The notes: generated by a model not told the origin, from the letters alone. A stretch of DNA of 64,000 nt from Pseudomonas sp. URIL14HWK12:I12 (GCF_003097135.1 NZ_QEQL01000001.1:682001-746000), one strand, 5' to 3'; numbered from the stretch's first letter, positions 35,764 through 45,281 are shown. Made by a program: numbers and translations.

Positions 35764-37908
35764 TCAGCCGATTTCCTGACGAAACGGCGGCAGCGCGGCG
35801 AGGATCGCCTTGCCGTAGCGTTGGGTGACCACCCGGCGGTCGAGCAAGGTGATGGTCCCGCGGTCCTGCTCTGTGCGCAGCAGACGGCCGCATGCCTGAA
35901 TCAGACGCAGCGAGGCGTCTGGCACGGCGATTTCCATGAACGGGTTGCCACCCCTGGCCTCGATCCATTCGGCCAGGGCCGCCTCGACGGGATCGTCCGG
36001 CACTGCGAACGGTATTTTGGCGATCACCACATGCTCGCAGTAGGCGCCCGGCAGGTCGACGCCCTCGGCGAAGCTCGCCAGGCCAAACAGAACGCTACTG
36101 TCGCCACCGTCCACCCGTGCCTTATGCTTGTTGAGGGTTTCCTGCTTGGAGAGGTTGCCCTGAATGAATACCTGCCGGCGAAACTCCCGATCCAGCCCGT
36201 CGAAGACGTCCTGCATCTGCTTGCGCGAGCTGAACAGCACCAGCGAACCACGAGAGCCCTCCACCAGCGCGGGCAGCTCGCGCACAATGGCGGCAGTGTG
36301 CTCAGCGGCATTGCGCGGGTCGGCGCGCAGGTCAGGCACCCGGAGCACGCCGGCATCGGCATGATGGAACGGGCTGGGCACGACGGTGGTGACCGCATCG
36401 CGGGGAATGCCCGAGCGCATGCGAAAGCGATCGAAACGGTTGAGTGCGGTCAACGTTGCCGAAGTGACCAGCACGCCGTAGGCCACGTTCCACAGGGTGC
36501 GGCGCAGCATGTCTGCGGCCAGTATCGGGCTGGCGTTGACCTCGATGTCGTGGCCGGCACCGGCCTCGACCAGGGTCATCCAGCGCGCCATGGGCGGGGT
36601 GTTTTCCGGGTCCTCGCCCGTGAAGGCCGCCCATAACTCCCAATTGCCCTGGGACCGCGCCAGCAGGCTGCCGAACAGCGGGTACCACTCTTCAGCCTGG
36701 TGGCTGGCGATGCCGATGTTCTTCTCGCCGTCCATGCCCTCTTTGAGCAGTTCGGCCAGGCGGGTGTAGAGGTCGGTGAGGCGGCCAAACCCTTTTTTCA
36801 GTTCCAGGCCCATCTCGCGCAAGTGCTCGGGAACCACGCCACCCTCGAAGCGGTGACGGGGGCGGTCACGGCCCTCCATGTCTTCACCGCCATGAAAGTC
36901 GGCGACCTGTTCACAGGCTCCGAACATGAACTGCTGTTGGCTCTTGAGCTCACGGGCCAGCTCCGGCACCTGCTCCACCAACCGGCCCAGGTCGCCCGGC
37001 AGCGGGTGTTGGGCAAGCAGCTTGGTGAGGTTGCGAGCTGTTTGCTCGAGCCAGTCTGCGGTAGAGCGCAGCCGAGTGTAATGCGCAAAATGGCCAATGG
37101 CCTTGTCTGGCAGGTGATGACCCTCGTCGAACACGTAAAGGGTGTCACGCGGGTCGGGCAGCACCGCCCCTCCGCCCAGGGCGAGGTCGGCCAGCACCAT
37201 GTCGTGATTGGTCACGATCACATCGACCTTGCCCATACCTTCACGCGCCTTGAAGAAAACGCATTGCTGGAAGTTTGGGCAGTGGCGGTTGGTGCACTGG
37301 CTGTGATCGGTGGTCAAGCGCGACCAGTGTTTGTCGTCGAGCTCTTCAGGCCAGCTGTCGCGGTCGCCATCCCAACGGTTGCCGGCAAGCTTTTCGATCA
37401 TGCTGTTGAACAGCTTCAAGCTGCTTTCATCGACATCGATGGCAAAGCCTTCGTCTTCGAACAGCTGTGCCGTGGCCGACTGGGCCTGCCCTTCTTGCAG
37501 CAGGGCGTCGAGCTTTGAGAGGCATAGATAACGGCCACGCCCCTTGGCCAGCGCATAGGTGAACCCGAGCCCGGCATTGCGTGCGATGTCGGGAAGGTCC
37601 TTGTGGACGATCTGCTCCTGCAACGCGACGGTGGCAGTGGCGATTACCAGCCGCTTGCCCGCTGCCTTGGCCGCAGGAATGGCTGCGAGGCTGTAGGCAA
37701 CGGTTTTACCGGTACCCGTGCCGGCCTCGACCGCCACGACAGCTGGCTCGCCAAGGCGATGGCCTTCGTCGTCCTGCGGGATGGCACCCAGGACCTTCGC
37801 GACTTCGGCGATCATCAGGCGCTGGCCATAACGTGGCTTGAGCTGCTTGGCTTCGAGAAAACGCGAGTAAGCGCCCTGGATGGTGGACTTGAGTTCGTTG
37901 CTGAGCAT
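35764..37908 (-). CDS. dinG: ATP-dependent DNA helicase DinG
   Basis: 714 residues from ATG 37906-37908, like E. coli DinG (716). XPD-like superfamily 2 helicase that resolves R-loops and other structures and is damage-inducible in E. coli. Walker A AGTGTGKTVAYSLAAIPAAK (~70), the iron-sulphur cysteines including CTNRHCPNFQQC (~220), the DEGH box YVFDEGHHLPD, and a C-terminal QACGRLLRTEQDRGTI (motif VI). No clear LexA box is seen immediately upstream. A nonsense-interrupted DUF1145 gene lies 105 bases upstream on the same strand. Confidence 0.95.
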   Translation of the reverse strand: MLSNELKSTIQGAYSRFLEAKQLKPRYGQRLMIAEVAKVLGAIPQDDEGHRLGEPAVVAVEAGTGTGKTVAYSLAAIPAAKAAGKRLVIATATVALQEQIVHKDLPDIARNAGLGFTYALAKGRGRYLCLSKLDALLQEGQAQSATAQLFEDEGFAIDVDESSLKLFNSMIEKLAGNRWDGDRDSWPEELDDKHWSRLTTDHSQCTNRHCPNFQQCVFFKAREGMGKVDVIVTNHDMVLADLALGGGAVLPDPRDTLYVFDEGHHLPDKAIGHFAHYTRLRSTADWLEQTARNLTKLLAQHPLPGDLGRLVEQVPELARELKSQQQFMFGACEQVADFHGGEDMEGRDRPRHRFEGGVVPEHLREMGLELKKGFGRLTDLYTRLAELLKEGMDGEKNIGIASHQAEEWYPLFGSLLARSQGNWELWAAFTGEDPENTPPMARWMTLVEAGAGHDIEVNASPILAADMLRRTLWNVAYGVLVTSATLTALNRFDRFRMRSGIPRDAVTTVVPSPFHHADAGVLRVPDLRADPRNAAEHTAAIVRELPALVEGSRGSLVLFSSRKQMQDVFDGLDREFRRQVFIQGNLSKQETLNKHKARVDGGDSSVLFGLASFAEGVDLPGAYCEHVVIAKIPFAVPDDPVEAALAEWIEARGGNPFMEIAVPDASLRLIQACGRLLRTEQDRGTITLLDRRVVTQRYGKAILAALPPFRQEIG

Positions 37909-38012
37909 GGGATCCGGGCCAGCGCTGGGGCTGGATAAATCTTCAGTGGTGCATGTGGCGGCTATCATACCCGCTTATGCCCACTGGGGCGCTCGGCATT
38001 GCAAACAAAGAT

Positions 38013-38270
38013 TTACCGCCCCGGCAGCGGTGGCGGCAAGCTCTGAACGTGGAAGACGCCCAGCAGCAGGATCTGCATGCGATCTAGCCCGGGGTGGCTT
38101 CGGCTGCAAAGGCTCCGATTGAACGCCAACATTTCGACGAGATGCAGCCCAAGCATCGTGGCCCCTGCCAAGTTAACCCAGGCATGGAACGGCCAGACCA
38201 AAGGCATCAAGAGATTGGCCACCACCAGCCATCAGAAGAGCAGCATCAACAGTTTGAAAAAAACCAACAT
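38013..38270 (-). pseudogene. DUF1145 membrane protein gene interrupted by an in-frame TGA
   Basis: From ATG 38268-38270, with AGGAG ten bases upstream, the frame reads MLVFFKLLMLLF, then TGA at 38232-38234, then WLVVANLLMPLVWPFHAWVN and onward to a TAA at 38013. The reading after the stop matches the DUF1145 family of short two-helix membrane proteins, and the position of the TGA normally holds a hydrophobic or tryptophan residue, so one base change (TGG to TGA) explains it. The rest of the frame is intact, which points to a recent mutation, a sequencing error or readthrough. A GTG at 38225 could restart but has no ribosome site. Confidence 0.75.
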
Positions 38271-38295
38271 GCCGAGTGCTCTCCTGGTAGTGCGG

Positions 38296-39036
38296 TCAGC
38301 GGGTAATGTGCAACTCCACTCGGCGATTTTTCGCTCTGCCGGCGTCGGTGCTGTTATCTGCCACCGGGCGGCTTTCGCCAAAGCCTTCACTGCTCAACCG
38401 CGCCTGCGGCACGCCATGGCTCACCAGGTACGTAACCACGCTGGCAGCACGGCGCTCGGAGAGCCCCTGGTTGTAGGCGTCGGAGCCTTTGCTGTCGGTA
38501 TGCCCTTCGACCTTGACGCTCACGACATCGGCTGCCTTGAGCTTATCAAGCTGAGCATCCAGCGCGGCGCGGGCCTGTGCGGTGAGGTCGGCCTTGTCAA
38601 ACTCGAACAGCACATCCCCAGCGTCGCTCAGCGTGACCACTTCCTGCGCTGGCGCCACTGGCGGCTGCGGCGCAGGCGCTGGCGGAACAGGGGCTGGATA
38701 GGGCGGCAGCGGGCAGCCGTTGTGGCTCACCGGGGTGCCTTTTGGAGTGCCAGGGCAACGATCACGGCGGTCGAAAATACCGTCGCCGTCTTCATCCCCA
38801 TCCTGGGCATAGCATACAAGGCCTGCCCCGACAGCGCCCAGCAGGCCACCCCCGGCGGCCCAGGCGCTGCTTTCCAACGCCCCCAACCCTGCACCGGCGG
38901 CACCGCCGAGCAGGCTGCAAATTGGCCAGTTCCTTTGGTTCAATGGCGCACTTCCATCACTGCGAGTGGCACATCCCGAGAGAACACTGCTGACCAGAAG
39001 TACGGGTAATAAAGCCTTCGTGTAGCGGCTCATCAT
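38296..39036 (-). CDS. OmpA-family lipoprotein with thrombospondin type 3-like repeat
   Basis: 246 residues; ATG ATG start (39036) behind AGGAG. Lipobox LSGC (Cys22). Residues ~40-75 are a glycine-zipper membrane segment (LLGGAAGAGLGALE), then a calcium-type DxDxD repeat (DGDEDGDGIFDRRDRCPG), a Pro/Ala hinge, and an OmpA peptidoglycan-binding domain (~135-246; VLFEFDKADL, VEGHTDSKGSDAYNQGLSER, GFGESRPVADN, NRRVELHI). It anchors the outer membrane to peptidoglycan. It resembles the C-terminal half of OprF plus a zipper. Confidence 0.9.
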   Translation of the reverse strand: MMSRYTKALLPVLLVSSVLSGCATRSDGSAPLNQRNWPICSLLGGAAGAGLGALESSAWAAGGGLLGAVGAGLVCYAQDGDEDGDGIFDRRDRCPGTPKGTPVSHNGCPLPPYPAPVPPAPAPQPPVAPAQEVVTLSDAGDVLFEFDKADLTAQARAALDAQLDKLKAADVVSVKVEGHTDSKGSDAYNQGLSERRAASVVTYLVSHGVPQARLSSEGFGESRPVADNSTDAGRAKNRRVELHITR

Positions 39037-39186
39037 CGAAGCTCCTGTGTCTCCGGCTGCTGCCGGTATTGGTAGTAAAGCCTAGCGGCACATCCCTGTA
39101 ACCCACGGGTTGCCTGCTTTAGGACCACAGCGCTTCGCCAATGACTCCCAACCCGGTTAATCTTTGTTATCCAACGAGGATCAACA

Positions 39187-39684
39187 ATGACCGATGCTGC
39201 TTCACCACGCACCCCGCAGCAGGCCCTGGCCGCCCTGCTCGCCCACCACGCCCCGCGTTCGCTGCTGGTGATAAGCGCCAGCCAGTTTCCAGCGCTAGAG
39301 GCCTTCACCCATGCGCACCCTGCCTGCGAAGTGGCGATCTCTGCGCCCGGTGCGCTGCCACCGGCGTTGGCAGCACGGCGTTTCGACCTGGCGGTGCTGA
39401 TCGACTGCCTTGAGCACCTGCCCAAGCGCCAAGGGCTGGAATTGCTGGGTGGCATTCGCAACCTCAATGCCAGCCGCCTGGCATTGCTGGTCGACCTGCC
39501 GGCGGCTGGCTGGGCGGCCACTGACCTGTTTTCACTGGCACTGCAGGCCAGCGAACGTTTCGAGCGCGACGGGCAAGTGCTGTCGTTGTTCACCTATGAT
39601 CTGAAGGACTACAAGCAGGTGCCTGACTGGTTGAATGCCAAGTTCTGGGCGAACCCGGAGAATTTCGGAAAGTATTGGTGGTGA
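39187..39684 (+). CDS. DUF6231 family protein
   Basis: 165 residues, ATG at 39187 with GAGGA six bases upstream. It looks like a reduced Rossmann fold related to methyltransferases: [15 protein letters not shown] (strand 1), [20 protein letters not shown] (strand 4 region, with the DxLEHLP pattern seen in methyltransferases), [13 protein letters not shown]. The glycine-rich AdoMet loop is not evident, so catalysis is doubtful. Conserved in Pseudomonas upstream of the ychJ gene, with which it overlaps or nearly touches, suggesting cotranscription. Confidence 0.8.
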   Translation: MTDAASPRTPQQALAALLAHHAPRSLLVISASQFPALEAFTHAHPACEVAISAPGALPPALAARRFDLAVLIDCLEHLPKRQGLELLGGIRNLNASRLALLVDLPAAGWAATDLFSLALQASERFERDGQVLSLFTYDLKDYKQVPDWLNAKFWANPENFGKYWW

Positions 39685-39689
39685 CCCTT

Positions 39690-40160
39690 ATGACAGCATG
39701 CCCCTGCGGCAGCGGTAACTCCCTGGAAAACTGCTGCGACCGATTCCACCAGGGTCTTCCGGCCCCGGACGCCCAGGCGTTGATGCGCTCGCGCTACAGT
39801 GCCTATGTGCTGGGCCAGGTCGATTATCTGGTGGCTACTACGTTGCCAGCCCAGCAAGCCAGCATCGATCGCAGCGCGATTGCGCAATGGAGCGCCTCAG
39901 CCACCTGGCTGGGGCTCGATGTGCAAGGGTGCGAAACTCATGGCGGCCAGCCCGAGCATGCCTTCGTGACCTTCACCGCGCGATGGCACGATGAAGCCGG
40001 CGAACATGCCCACCGCGAGCGTTCAGCCTTCGTGCAACACGCCGGTCGCTGGTATTTCATCGACCCCTCTGCCTCGCTCAAAGCCGGGCGTAACGACCCT
40101 TGCCCCTGTAATAGCGGGCAGAAATTCAAGAAGTGCTGTGCGGGCTATCTCATTGGCTGA
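39690..40160 (+). CDS. YchJ family protein with two SEC-C zinc motifs
   Basis: 156 residues from ATG 39690; a GTG at 39681 that overlaps the preceding stop is also possible. The N-terminal SEC-C knuckle [13 protein letters not shown] and the C-terminal one [15 protein letters not shown] flank an NTF2-like middle ([27 protein letters not shown]). This is the usual YchJ layout; its function is unknown, though SEC-C motifs bind zinc and, in SecA, contact SecB and ribosomes. The end overlaps the convergent hypothetical gene by 11 bases. Confidence 0.85.
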   Translation: MTACPCGSGNSLENCCDRFHQGLPAPDAQALMRSRYSAYVLGQVDYLVATTLPAQQASIDRSAIAQWSASATWLGLDVQGCETHGGQPEHAFVTFTARWHDEAGEHAHRERSAFVQHAGRWYFIDPSASLKAGRNDPCPCNSGQKFKKCCAGYLIG

Positions 40161-40662
40161 GCGTAAGGTGAGAGGTGTCCGGCGCCGCCGGAGCGGTGCT
40201 GGTCTTAGCTTGGCCCATGTCACTGCCCGCCGGCGCCAGGCTCAAAGCCGAGAGGTCAAGCGCCGGTGCCGTTCGCGGCGGCTGCGGTGGGGCCAGCGCA
40301 GCCCCCACTTCGGCAATGCCGTAATCAGGGGCATCGACCGCTGCGAAAGCAGCCATGTATTCATCACGGGGAGCTACCTCAAGCCGGCCCAGTGCCGGCT
40401 CGCGCTGAGCAGCCGCATCGGCCGGGGCCTGCGCTGCCAGCGCATTGACCTGAACCCTCGCGCCAGCGCGCTCCAGCACCTGACGGTATTTTTCGGCAGC
40501 CGAGGCATCCAGCCCGGTCTTGAGCACCAGCCGACGGCCGGAGAACAATTTGTCGAGCCGCGCCGTATCGGCCTGGAATACGCGCGCCAGGTTCTGGCGT
40601 ACGGTCTCGGGGGCATGCCCCGGCAATACCTGGCCTTCGAATACGATTTCGTGCAGGCTCAT
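40150..40662 (-). CDS. Conserved Pseudomonas protein of unknown function
   Basis: 170 residues from ATG 40660-40662 (AGGAG seven bases upstream). The N-terminal ~70 residues form a small domain ([40 protein letters not shown]) that also appears fused to membrane domains in other pseudomonad proteins; the rest is Ala/Pro-rich and probably disordered. No membrane segment or signal peptide. Head-to-head with the LEA-type lipoprotein gene. Confidence 0.7.
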   Translation of the reverse strand: MSLHEIVFEGQVLPGHAPETVRQNLARVFQADTARLDKLFSGRRLVLKTGLDASAAEKYRQVLERAGARVQVNALAAQAPADAAAQREPALGRLEVAPRDEYMAAFAAVDAPDYGIAEVGAALAPPQPPRTAPALDLSALSLAPAGSDMGQAKTSTAPAAPDTSHLTLSQ

Positions 40663-40697
40663 TGCTGTTCTCCTGTGCCCATGACTGAGGCCCGGCC

Positions 40698-41180
40698 ATG
40701 ACAAGGTCACCCAGGCTGTTGCTGCTTATCTTAGCGCTGTGCCTGCCAGGCTGCTCGCTCTTGGGCTGGCAGCGCCCACTCGACGCACCCGATGTGCGCC
40801 TGATGAGCATTGAAAAGGTCAAAACACGCTGGCTTTCTCAACATTTCATCCTGCACATGCGCCTGGCCAACCCTAACGACCGAACCCTGCCGGTGCGCCA
40901 GGTGCGCTACAGCCTGCGCCTTGAGGACATCACCTTGGCCGAAGGAAGCGAGCGCACCTGGTTCAGCGTGCCGCCCCATGGCAGCCGCACCTATCAGGTA
41001 GAGGTACGCACCAGCCTGTGGCAGCACTTAAAGCCGCTGGCGCGGCTGCTGAAACAGCGCGGGGGGGCGCCGCTTGATTACACATTGACCGTGCATCTAC
41101 GGACCGGATTTATCTTCGGCCAGCACCTTACAGCTCACCGAACTGATGCGATAATCGGCCGTCAGCTCAACCCGGAGTAA
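40698..41180 (+). CDS. LEA type 2 (WHy domain) lipoprotein
   Basis: 160 residues. Lipoprotein signal with lipobox LPGC (Cys19), then one WHy/LEA-14 beta-sandwich domain ([48 protein letters not shown]). LEA2 proteins are linked to desiccation tolerance in plants; bacterial lipoprotein forms are uncharacterised. GAGG precedes the ATG by seven bases. The next gene begins five bases after the stop, so the two probably form an operon. Confidence 0.85.
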   Translation: MTRSPRLLLLILALCLPGCSLLGWQRPLDAPDVRLMSIEKVKTRWLSQHFILHMRLANPNDRTLPVRQVRYSLRLEDITLAEGSERTWFSVPPHGSRTYQVEVRTSLWQHLKPLARLLKQRGGAPLDYTLTVHLRTGFIFGQHLTAHRTDAIIGRQLNPE

Positions 41181-41185
41181 ATTTG

Positions 41186-41386
41186 ATGTCGCAGCAACCT
41201 CACGTGCATGGCCCCGACTGCAACCACGGCCACGATCACGATCACGGCCATGCCGGCCATGTACACGGCCCCCACTGTAACCATGGCCACCAAGAGCCGG
41301 TACGCAATGCGCTCAAGGATGTCGGCCGCAACGACCCCTGCCCTTGTGGCAGCGAGAAGAAGTTCAAGAAATGCCACGGTGCCTGA
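41186..41386 (+). CDS. His-rich SEC-C motif mini-protein
   Basis: 66 residues from ATG 41186 (GGAG eight bases upstream; a TTG one codon earlier is unlikely). Residues 6-36 hold two near-identical units, [11 protein letters not shown] and [11 protein letters not shown], separated by more His/Asp, giving about 14 histidines. Residues 52-65 are a SEC-C knuckle, [14 protein letters not shown]. Both halves suggest zinc or nickel binding, storage or delivery to a nucleic-acid or ribosome-linked target. Its partner is unknown. It lies directly after the LEA-type lipoprotein gene. Confidence 0.8.
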   Translation: MSQQPHVHGPDCNHGHDHDHGHAGHVHGPHCNHGHQEPVRNALKDVGRNDPCPCGSEKKFKKCHGA

Positions 41387-41484
41387 GCCGGTGACATTTC
41401 CAATGACGCCTGGGCCCGCAAGCATGCATCTCGTGTAGAGCCCAGGTGGCAGCCCCTGCGCCAAGGCAGAGGTTCGTTAAAACA

Positions 41485-41511
41485 AAAACGCCGGGCACTG
41501 CCCGGCGTTTT
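41485..41511. terminator. Bidirectional rho-independent terminator
   Basis: Stem of up to 12 pairs around CGCCGGGC/GCCCGGCG with loop ACT, flanked by A-rich and T-rich ends on both strands (TTTT on plus; TTTTTGTTTT on minus). It serves both the His-rich gene and the convergent LTA-synthase-like gene. Confidence 0.88.
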
Positions 41512-41524
41512 CGTATGCGCTGTA

Positions 41525-43615
41525 TCACTCGCGCTTGCTGGGAACCGCACCTGCGGTATCGTCGAGCAAGGCACGGGTGGCCACTTGCAGGAAGCTTTCA
41601 AGCTGCTCGCGCCAGGCTGCCATGTCTGCATCCTGAATGCGCTCGCCTTGCGGGTTGCGCCCGAGGCTGAAGCGGTACATGCGGGGGTCCATGTCACGGT
41701 TTTCGATCAGCAGGCGGTCGCCGCGAATGATGCCCACAGTCTGCTCGCTGCCCGAAGGCTTGATGACGCCGAAGCCCGGATCGCCAGCCGGAAGATTGAG
41801 CAGGTCACGGCCCCAGCACTGATGCTGGGTAGTACCTCCCAGGCGGCCCATGATAGTCGGTACGATGTCGATCTGGGTGCCGACGGTGTGATCGACGGTG
41901 CCGAACTTCTCCTGGATGCCAGGGCCGATGATCAGCAAAGGCACATTGAAGCGGCCCAGGTCGAACTCGGTGATCTGCTGCTCGTTGCCGAAACCGTGGT
42001 CACCCACAACGATGAACAGGGTGTCTTTGTAGTAAGGCGACTTCTTGGCCTTCTCGAAGAACTGGCCCAACGCCCAGTCGGAGTAGCGCATCGCGGTCAG
42101 GTGCTCATCCAGGCTGCCCCGGCCGGTCACGCGTTCGACGGGCAATTGCGGCGGCAAGGCATAGGGCACGTGATTGGAAAGTGTCTGCAGCAAGGCATAG
42201 AAAGGCTTGCCGCTGGCGGCGAGCTTGTCGAGCTCTTCGTTGCCCCGGTTGAACATGTCCTGGTCCGATACGCCCCAGGTGGGGTCGGAGAACACCGGGT
42301 TGACGAAATCGTTGCGCCCGATAAATGTGGTCATGCCCTGATTGCTGAAGAAACCGGATTGGTTATCCCAGGCAAAATCCCCGTTATAGACGTAGACGTC
42401 CTTGAACTGGCGAGCGCTGAGAAGCTCCGGCAGGCCTGACAGTTTGTGGCTGCCCTCTGGGGTCTGCATCAGGTATTCGAAGCCCGGCAGGTTCGGAAAG
42501 CAACCCATGGTGGCGAACATGCCTTGGTGGGTATGGGTGCCGTTGGAGAAGAAGCGGTCGAACAGCAGCCCTTCCTTCGCCAGCTTGTCGAAATACGGGG
42601 TGATGTTGGCATCGCTACCCAGCGCACCTACCGAGTGCCCAGCGAAGCTTTCCATGAGGATCACTACGACGTTCTTCACCCCGGGCAAGGTGTTCTCAAC
42701 CGGTGGGGTGAACAAGCGACGCACCGGTGCCGAATCGGCATCGACCAACTGGTCGTTGGCGGTCATCAGTAGCTTGCGCACAGTGGCTACGGCCTGATCC
42801 TGAGGCAAGGTAGCCTTCCAGATATTGTCGCGGTCGTCGGAAAGCTGGCTCTTGAAAGCCGTGATCAACGTTAAGGTGCCGTTGAGGCCCAGTTGGTTCG
42901 CGAAGTTGGAATCTGTGGTGTAGGCATCCCCCCAGCGCAGAGGCGGGCCCTGACGCAGGGTGCCGCGTGCAGCCACTACTGCCACGCAGAGCAGCACGAA
43001 GAACACCAGCACCCGCCCATACCAAGGTGCGACGCGCCGGGTCGAAGTGGCCTCGGCGGCCAGCGCGCCGCGAGGGCGGCTCAAACGATCAGCGGCTTTG
43101 AACAGCAGGCTGATCAGCCAAGTCACCAGCGCCCAGGCGAGCAGGTAGCGCACCACCGGGTAACCGTACCACAGCATGCTGAGCACGGTTTTCGGGTCTT
43201 CCTTCACGTACTGGAACACCAACCCATTAAGGCGCTGGTGGAACTCCTTGTAGAAGTCCAGTTCCATCACCCCCAGCAACACCATGACGCTGCTGGCCAG
43301 CGTGAGCCACAGGCGGAACAGCCCGCGCCAACGCATGGTCACGGCGAACAACGTGGCGAGGATCAAAGGCACCAGCAGGTACACCGCCAGGCGAATGTCG
43401 AACCGCAGGCCGTTGCCGAACGCTTCGATGAAGGCGTCGGCGCCGGTGGTGCCGATCTGCTCCCGGTTGTAGATCAGCAGTGCCAGGCGCAGGCCGCTTT
43501 GCAGCAGCATCAGGGCCAGGGTACAGAGCAGAAGATAAACGAGGTGTGACTTGACGGTGGGCTGGCGCCGCCGCGGCGGCTGGCGCTCCGGTTTCAGGGC
43601 ATCCTGGATGGCCAT
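41525..43615 (-). CDS. LTA synthase family membrane phosphotransferase/sulfatase
   Basis: 696 residues from ATG 43613-43615. Five N-terminal membrane helices (~25-230) carry a large periplasmic alkaline-phosphatase-fold domain (~310-640). Metal and nucleophile sites: VVVILMESFAGHSVG, FSNGTHTHQGMFATMGCFPN (Thr nucleophile), and FIVVGDHGFGNEQ. Gram-negative members include OpgB-like phosphoglycerol transferases and phosphoethanolamine enzymes; Pseudomonas has no lipoteichoic acid, so the acceptor is probably a periplasmic glucan or lipid. The ribosome site is weak; the longer frame to 43738 looks non-coding. Confidence 0.88.
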   Translation of the reverse strand: MAIQDALKPERQPPRRRQPTVKSHLVYLLLCTLALMLLQSGLRLALLIYNREQIGTTGADAFIEAFGNGLRFDIRLAVYLLVPLILATLFAVTMRWRGLFRLWLTLASSVMVLLGVMELDFYKEFHQRLNGLVFQYVKEDPKTVLSMLWYGYPVVRYLLAWALVTWLISLLFKAADRLSRPRGALAAEATSTRRVAPWYGRVLVFFVLLCVAVVAARGTLRQGPPLRWGDAYTTDSNFANQLGLNGTLTLITAFKSQLSDDRDNIWKATLPQDQAVATVRKLLMTANDQLVDADSAPVRRLFTPPVENTLPGVKNVVVILMESFAGHSVGALGSDANITPYFDKLAKEGLLFDRFFSNGTHTHQGMFATMGCFPNLPGFEYLMQTPEGSHKLSGLPELLSARQFKDVYVYNGDFAWDNQSGFFSNQGMTTFIGRNDFVNPVFSDPTWGVSDQDMFNRGNEELDKLAASGKPFYALLQTLSNHVPYALPPQLPVERVTGRGSLDEHLTAMRYSDWALGQFFEKAKKSPYYKDTLFIVVGDHGFGNEQQITEFDLGRFNVPLLIIGPGIQEKFGTVDHTVGTQIDIVPTIMGRLGGTTQHQCWGRDLLNLPAGDPGFGVIKPSGSEQTVGIIRGDRLLIENRDMDPRMYRFSLGRNPQGERIQDADMAAWREQLESFLQVATRALLDDTAGAVPSKRE

Positions 43616-43783
43616 GTCGTGTGCGTGTTCCGTAGGTTGATGACAGGCAACGCCCGCACGCGTAGCAGGGCGAAGCAAACGGCGAATTGTGGGTGAGTGA
43701 GGGTGAAAATTTTGTTGGACAGCAGCGGCTCGCACCACCCGCCGCGCAGTATACGGAGGTGGTGCGGCTGAGGGGGAAGGGTT

Positions 43784-43975
43784 TTACAAGCGAACGTTAC
43801 CGCGAGGCCCGGCGATCGCCCAGATAATGAGCCCCAGCACCGGCAAAAGCGCAATGAGCAGAACCCACAGCACTTTCATGCCTACCTCGGCCTGGCTCCT
43901 GAGCACATGCAGGATGGCCCAGATATCCAAGGCCAGGATCACCAGGCCTAACAGGCTATTGAAAGTCGCCCCCAT
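43784..43975 (-). CDS. PLDc N-terminal-like two-helix membrane protein
   Basis: 63 residues with two hydrophobic segments (about 8-26 and 33-56), matching the PLDc_N family: LDIWAILHVLRSQAEVGMKV and LLIALLPVLGLIIWAIAGPR. Such small proteins resemble the membrane anchor of cardiolipin synthases but lack the catalytic domain. GGGAG precedes the ATG. No function is known. Confidence 0.85.
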   Translation of the reverse strand: MGATFNSLLGLVILALDIWAILHVLRSQAEVGMKVLWVLLIALLPVLGLIIWAIAGPRGNVRL

Positions 43976-44030
43976 GCAAGTCTCCCTATGCGTTGGGGCG
44001 GCGCCCCGGATGCGGGTTTAGGCCACAGCC

Positions 44031-44561
44031 TCAGCCCGCGGTTCCCTCCCGCAGCCCTTGCAACGTGGGAACAGCATGAAAGCCGGCCTGAGCGCACAGC
44101 TCCAGCACTCGCGGCAAGTCCTGGCCATAGACCAGCACTGCCTGGAAGTCGAAATCCAGCCGCTTGCAGAAATCGAGGAGTACATAGCCGCCCTTGTCCT
44201 TGCTCAATGCTGCGAGCTGAGTCTGGATCCGGTTGACAGCAACCTCAGGTTCAGTGCGGGCCAGCTGCTTGGGCTTGATGTGAAACTCCACCGCCGGCCC
44301 GAAGGAGGCCATGATCTGTTCCAGCAATGCTACCCCGGTGTCTGCCTGAAACAGCACCGTTTCTGGCAGGCTGCCGAGCACCACCCATTGCCATAGAGGA
44401 ATGGGAAAGCTGTCGTCGTAGTTGACGTCCGGATTGGCAGCCAGAAAGTCGGCCGGGGCGGCGTGAGCTTGCGCGGCTTCGCCTGCAACCGTATCGATGG
44501 CCTCATCGCTCATGCAGCCGGAGCTGATCAGTGTGACGAGTTCGGTGAGCAAGGCTTTCAT
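44031..44561 (-). CDS. Conserved protein of unknown function
   Basis: 176 residues, no signal peptide or membrane segment. The C-terminal half reads like a small alpha/beta domain (GGYVLLDFCKRLDFDFQAVL, then PRVLELCAQAGFHAV), vaguely like the DUF6630 group; that resemblance is weak. The middle contains IPLWQWVVLGSLPETVLFQAD. It precedes the PLDc_N gene and follows the ankyrin gene on the same strand. Confidence 0.65.
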   Translation of the reverse strand: MKALLTELVTLISSGCMSDEAIDTVAGEAAQAHAAPADFLAANPDVNYDDSFPIPLWQWVVLGSLPETVLFQADTGVALLEQIMASFGPAVEFHIKPKQLARTEPEVAVNRIQTQLAALSKDKGGYVLLDFCKRLDFDFQAVLVYGQDLPRVLELCAQAGFHAVPTLQGLREGTAG

Positions 44562-44609
44562 GGGGCAGCTTCCAGAATCAAAAGGCCGCGCAGCATAGCA
44601 GAGCAGGTG

Positions 44610-45128
44610 TCAGCCGAGCAGTGCCTGCAGATGCTGGCGTGCCCGCTGGGCCCCCATGGCCGAAGCCGCACCGAGCGCATCGATGCCTTGGGCATCGCAG
44701 GTGTGCAAATTGGCACCCTGCTCCAGGAGGTAGTCGATCAACTCCACCCGGTCGAACATCGCGGCCATCATCAATGCAGTGCGGCCGTCGGCGCCGGTAC
44801 CATCAACCGGCGCCCCACCTTCGACTAACGCACGCATCACAGCCAGGTCACCTTTGAATGCCGCGCCAGCGATGGGCAGTTGCCCCCGGTCGTTGGCCAT
44901 CATCGGGTCTGCACCATAGCGCATGAGCACTTCGGTGGCCCGGGCGTGGCCGTGGTAGCTCGCGAGCATCAATAGCGAGTCACCCTTGTGATCTTTGAGG
45001 TTGGCCGGCAGGCCCTTATCAAGAAGCCTTTCAAGCATCTGGGCATCGCCGTGGCGGGCCACTTCCAATACTTGCTGGGCAAAGGCCACGGATTCATCTT
45101 CGGTCATCACGGTGGGCTGGTCGGTCAT
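44610..45128 (-). CDS. Ankyrin repeat protein
   Basis: 172 residues with four ankyrin repeats (about 20-150): KGDSLLMLASYHGHARATEV, RGQLPIAGAAFKGDLAVMRA, DGRTALMMAAMFDRVELIDY, and a degenerate final repeat with QGIDALGAASAMGAQRAR. Cytoplasmic; it probably serves protein-protein contact. In other pseudomonads similar ankyrin proteins accompany a catalase (katB/ankB), but no catalase is next to this one. Confidence 0.85.
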   Translation of the reverse strand: MTDQPTVMTEDESVAFAQQVLEVARHGDAQMLERLLDKGLPANLKDHKGDSLLMLASYHGHARATEVLMRYGADPMMANDRGQLPIAGAAFKGDLAVMRALVEGGAPVDGTGADGRTALMMAAMFDRVELIDYLLEQGANLHTCDAQGIDALGAASAMGAQRARQHLQALLG

Positions 45129-45281
45129 CAGGTGCGCTCCATGTCAGGGTTCGGTCGGTTCGAGTGTGCGCCGCTGCACACGATCAATACCAAGCAGGTA
45201 TTTCTATGACCTCACCTAAAGGAATTAATCGCTGAGCAAACACTCTATGTTTCACCTACCTGCCGCGCTCCTCCCTCCCCT

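Noticed and set aside
38077..39009. 310-codon open frame on the plus strand
   Set aside because: Antisense to the OmpA-type lipoprotein and the DUF1145 gene; no domain recognised.
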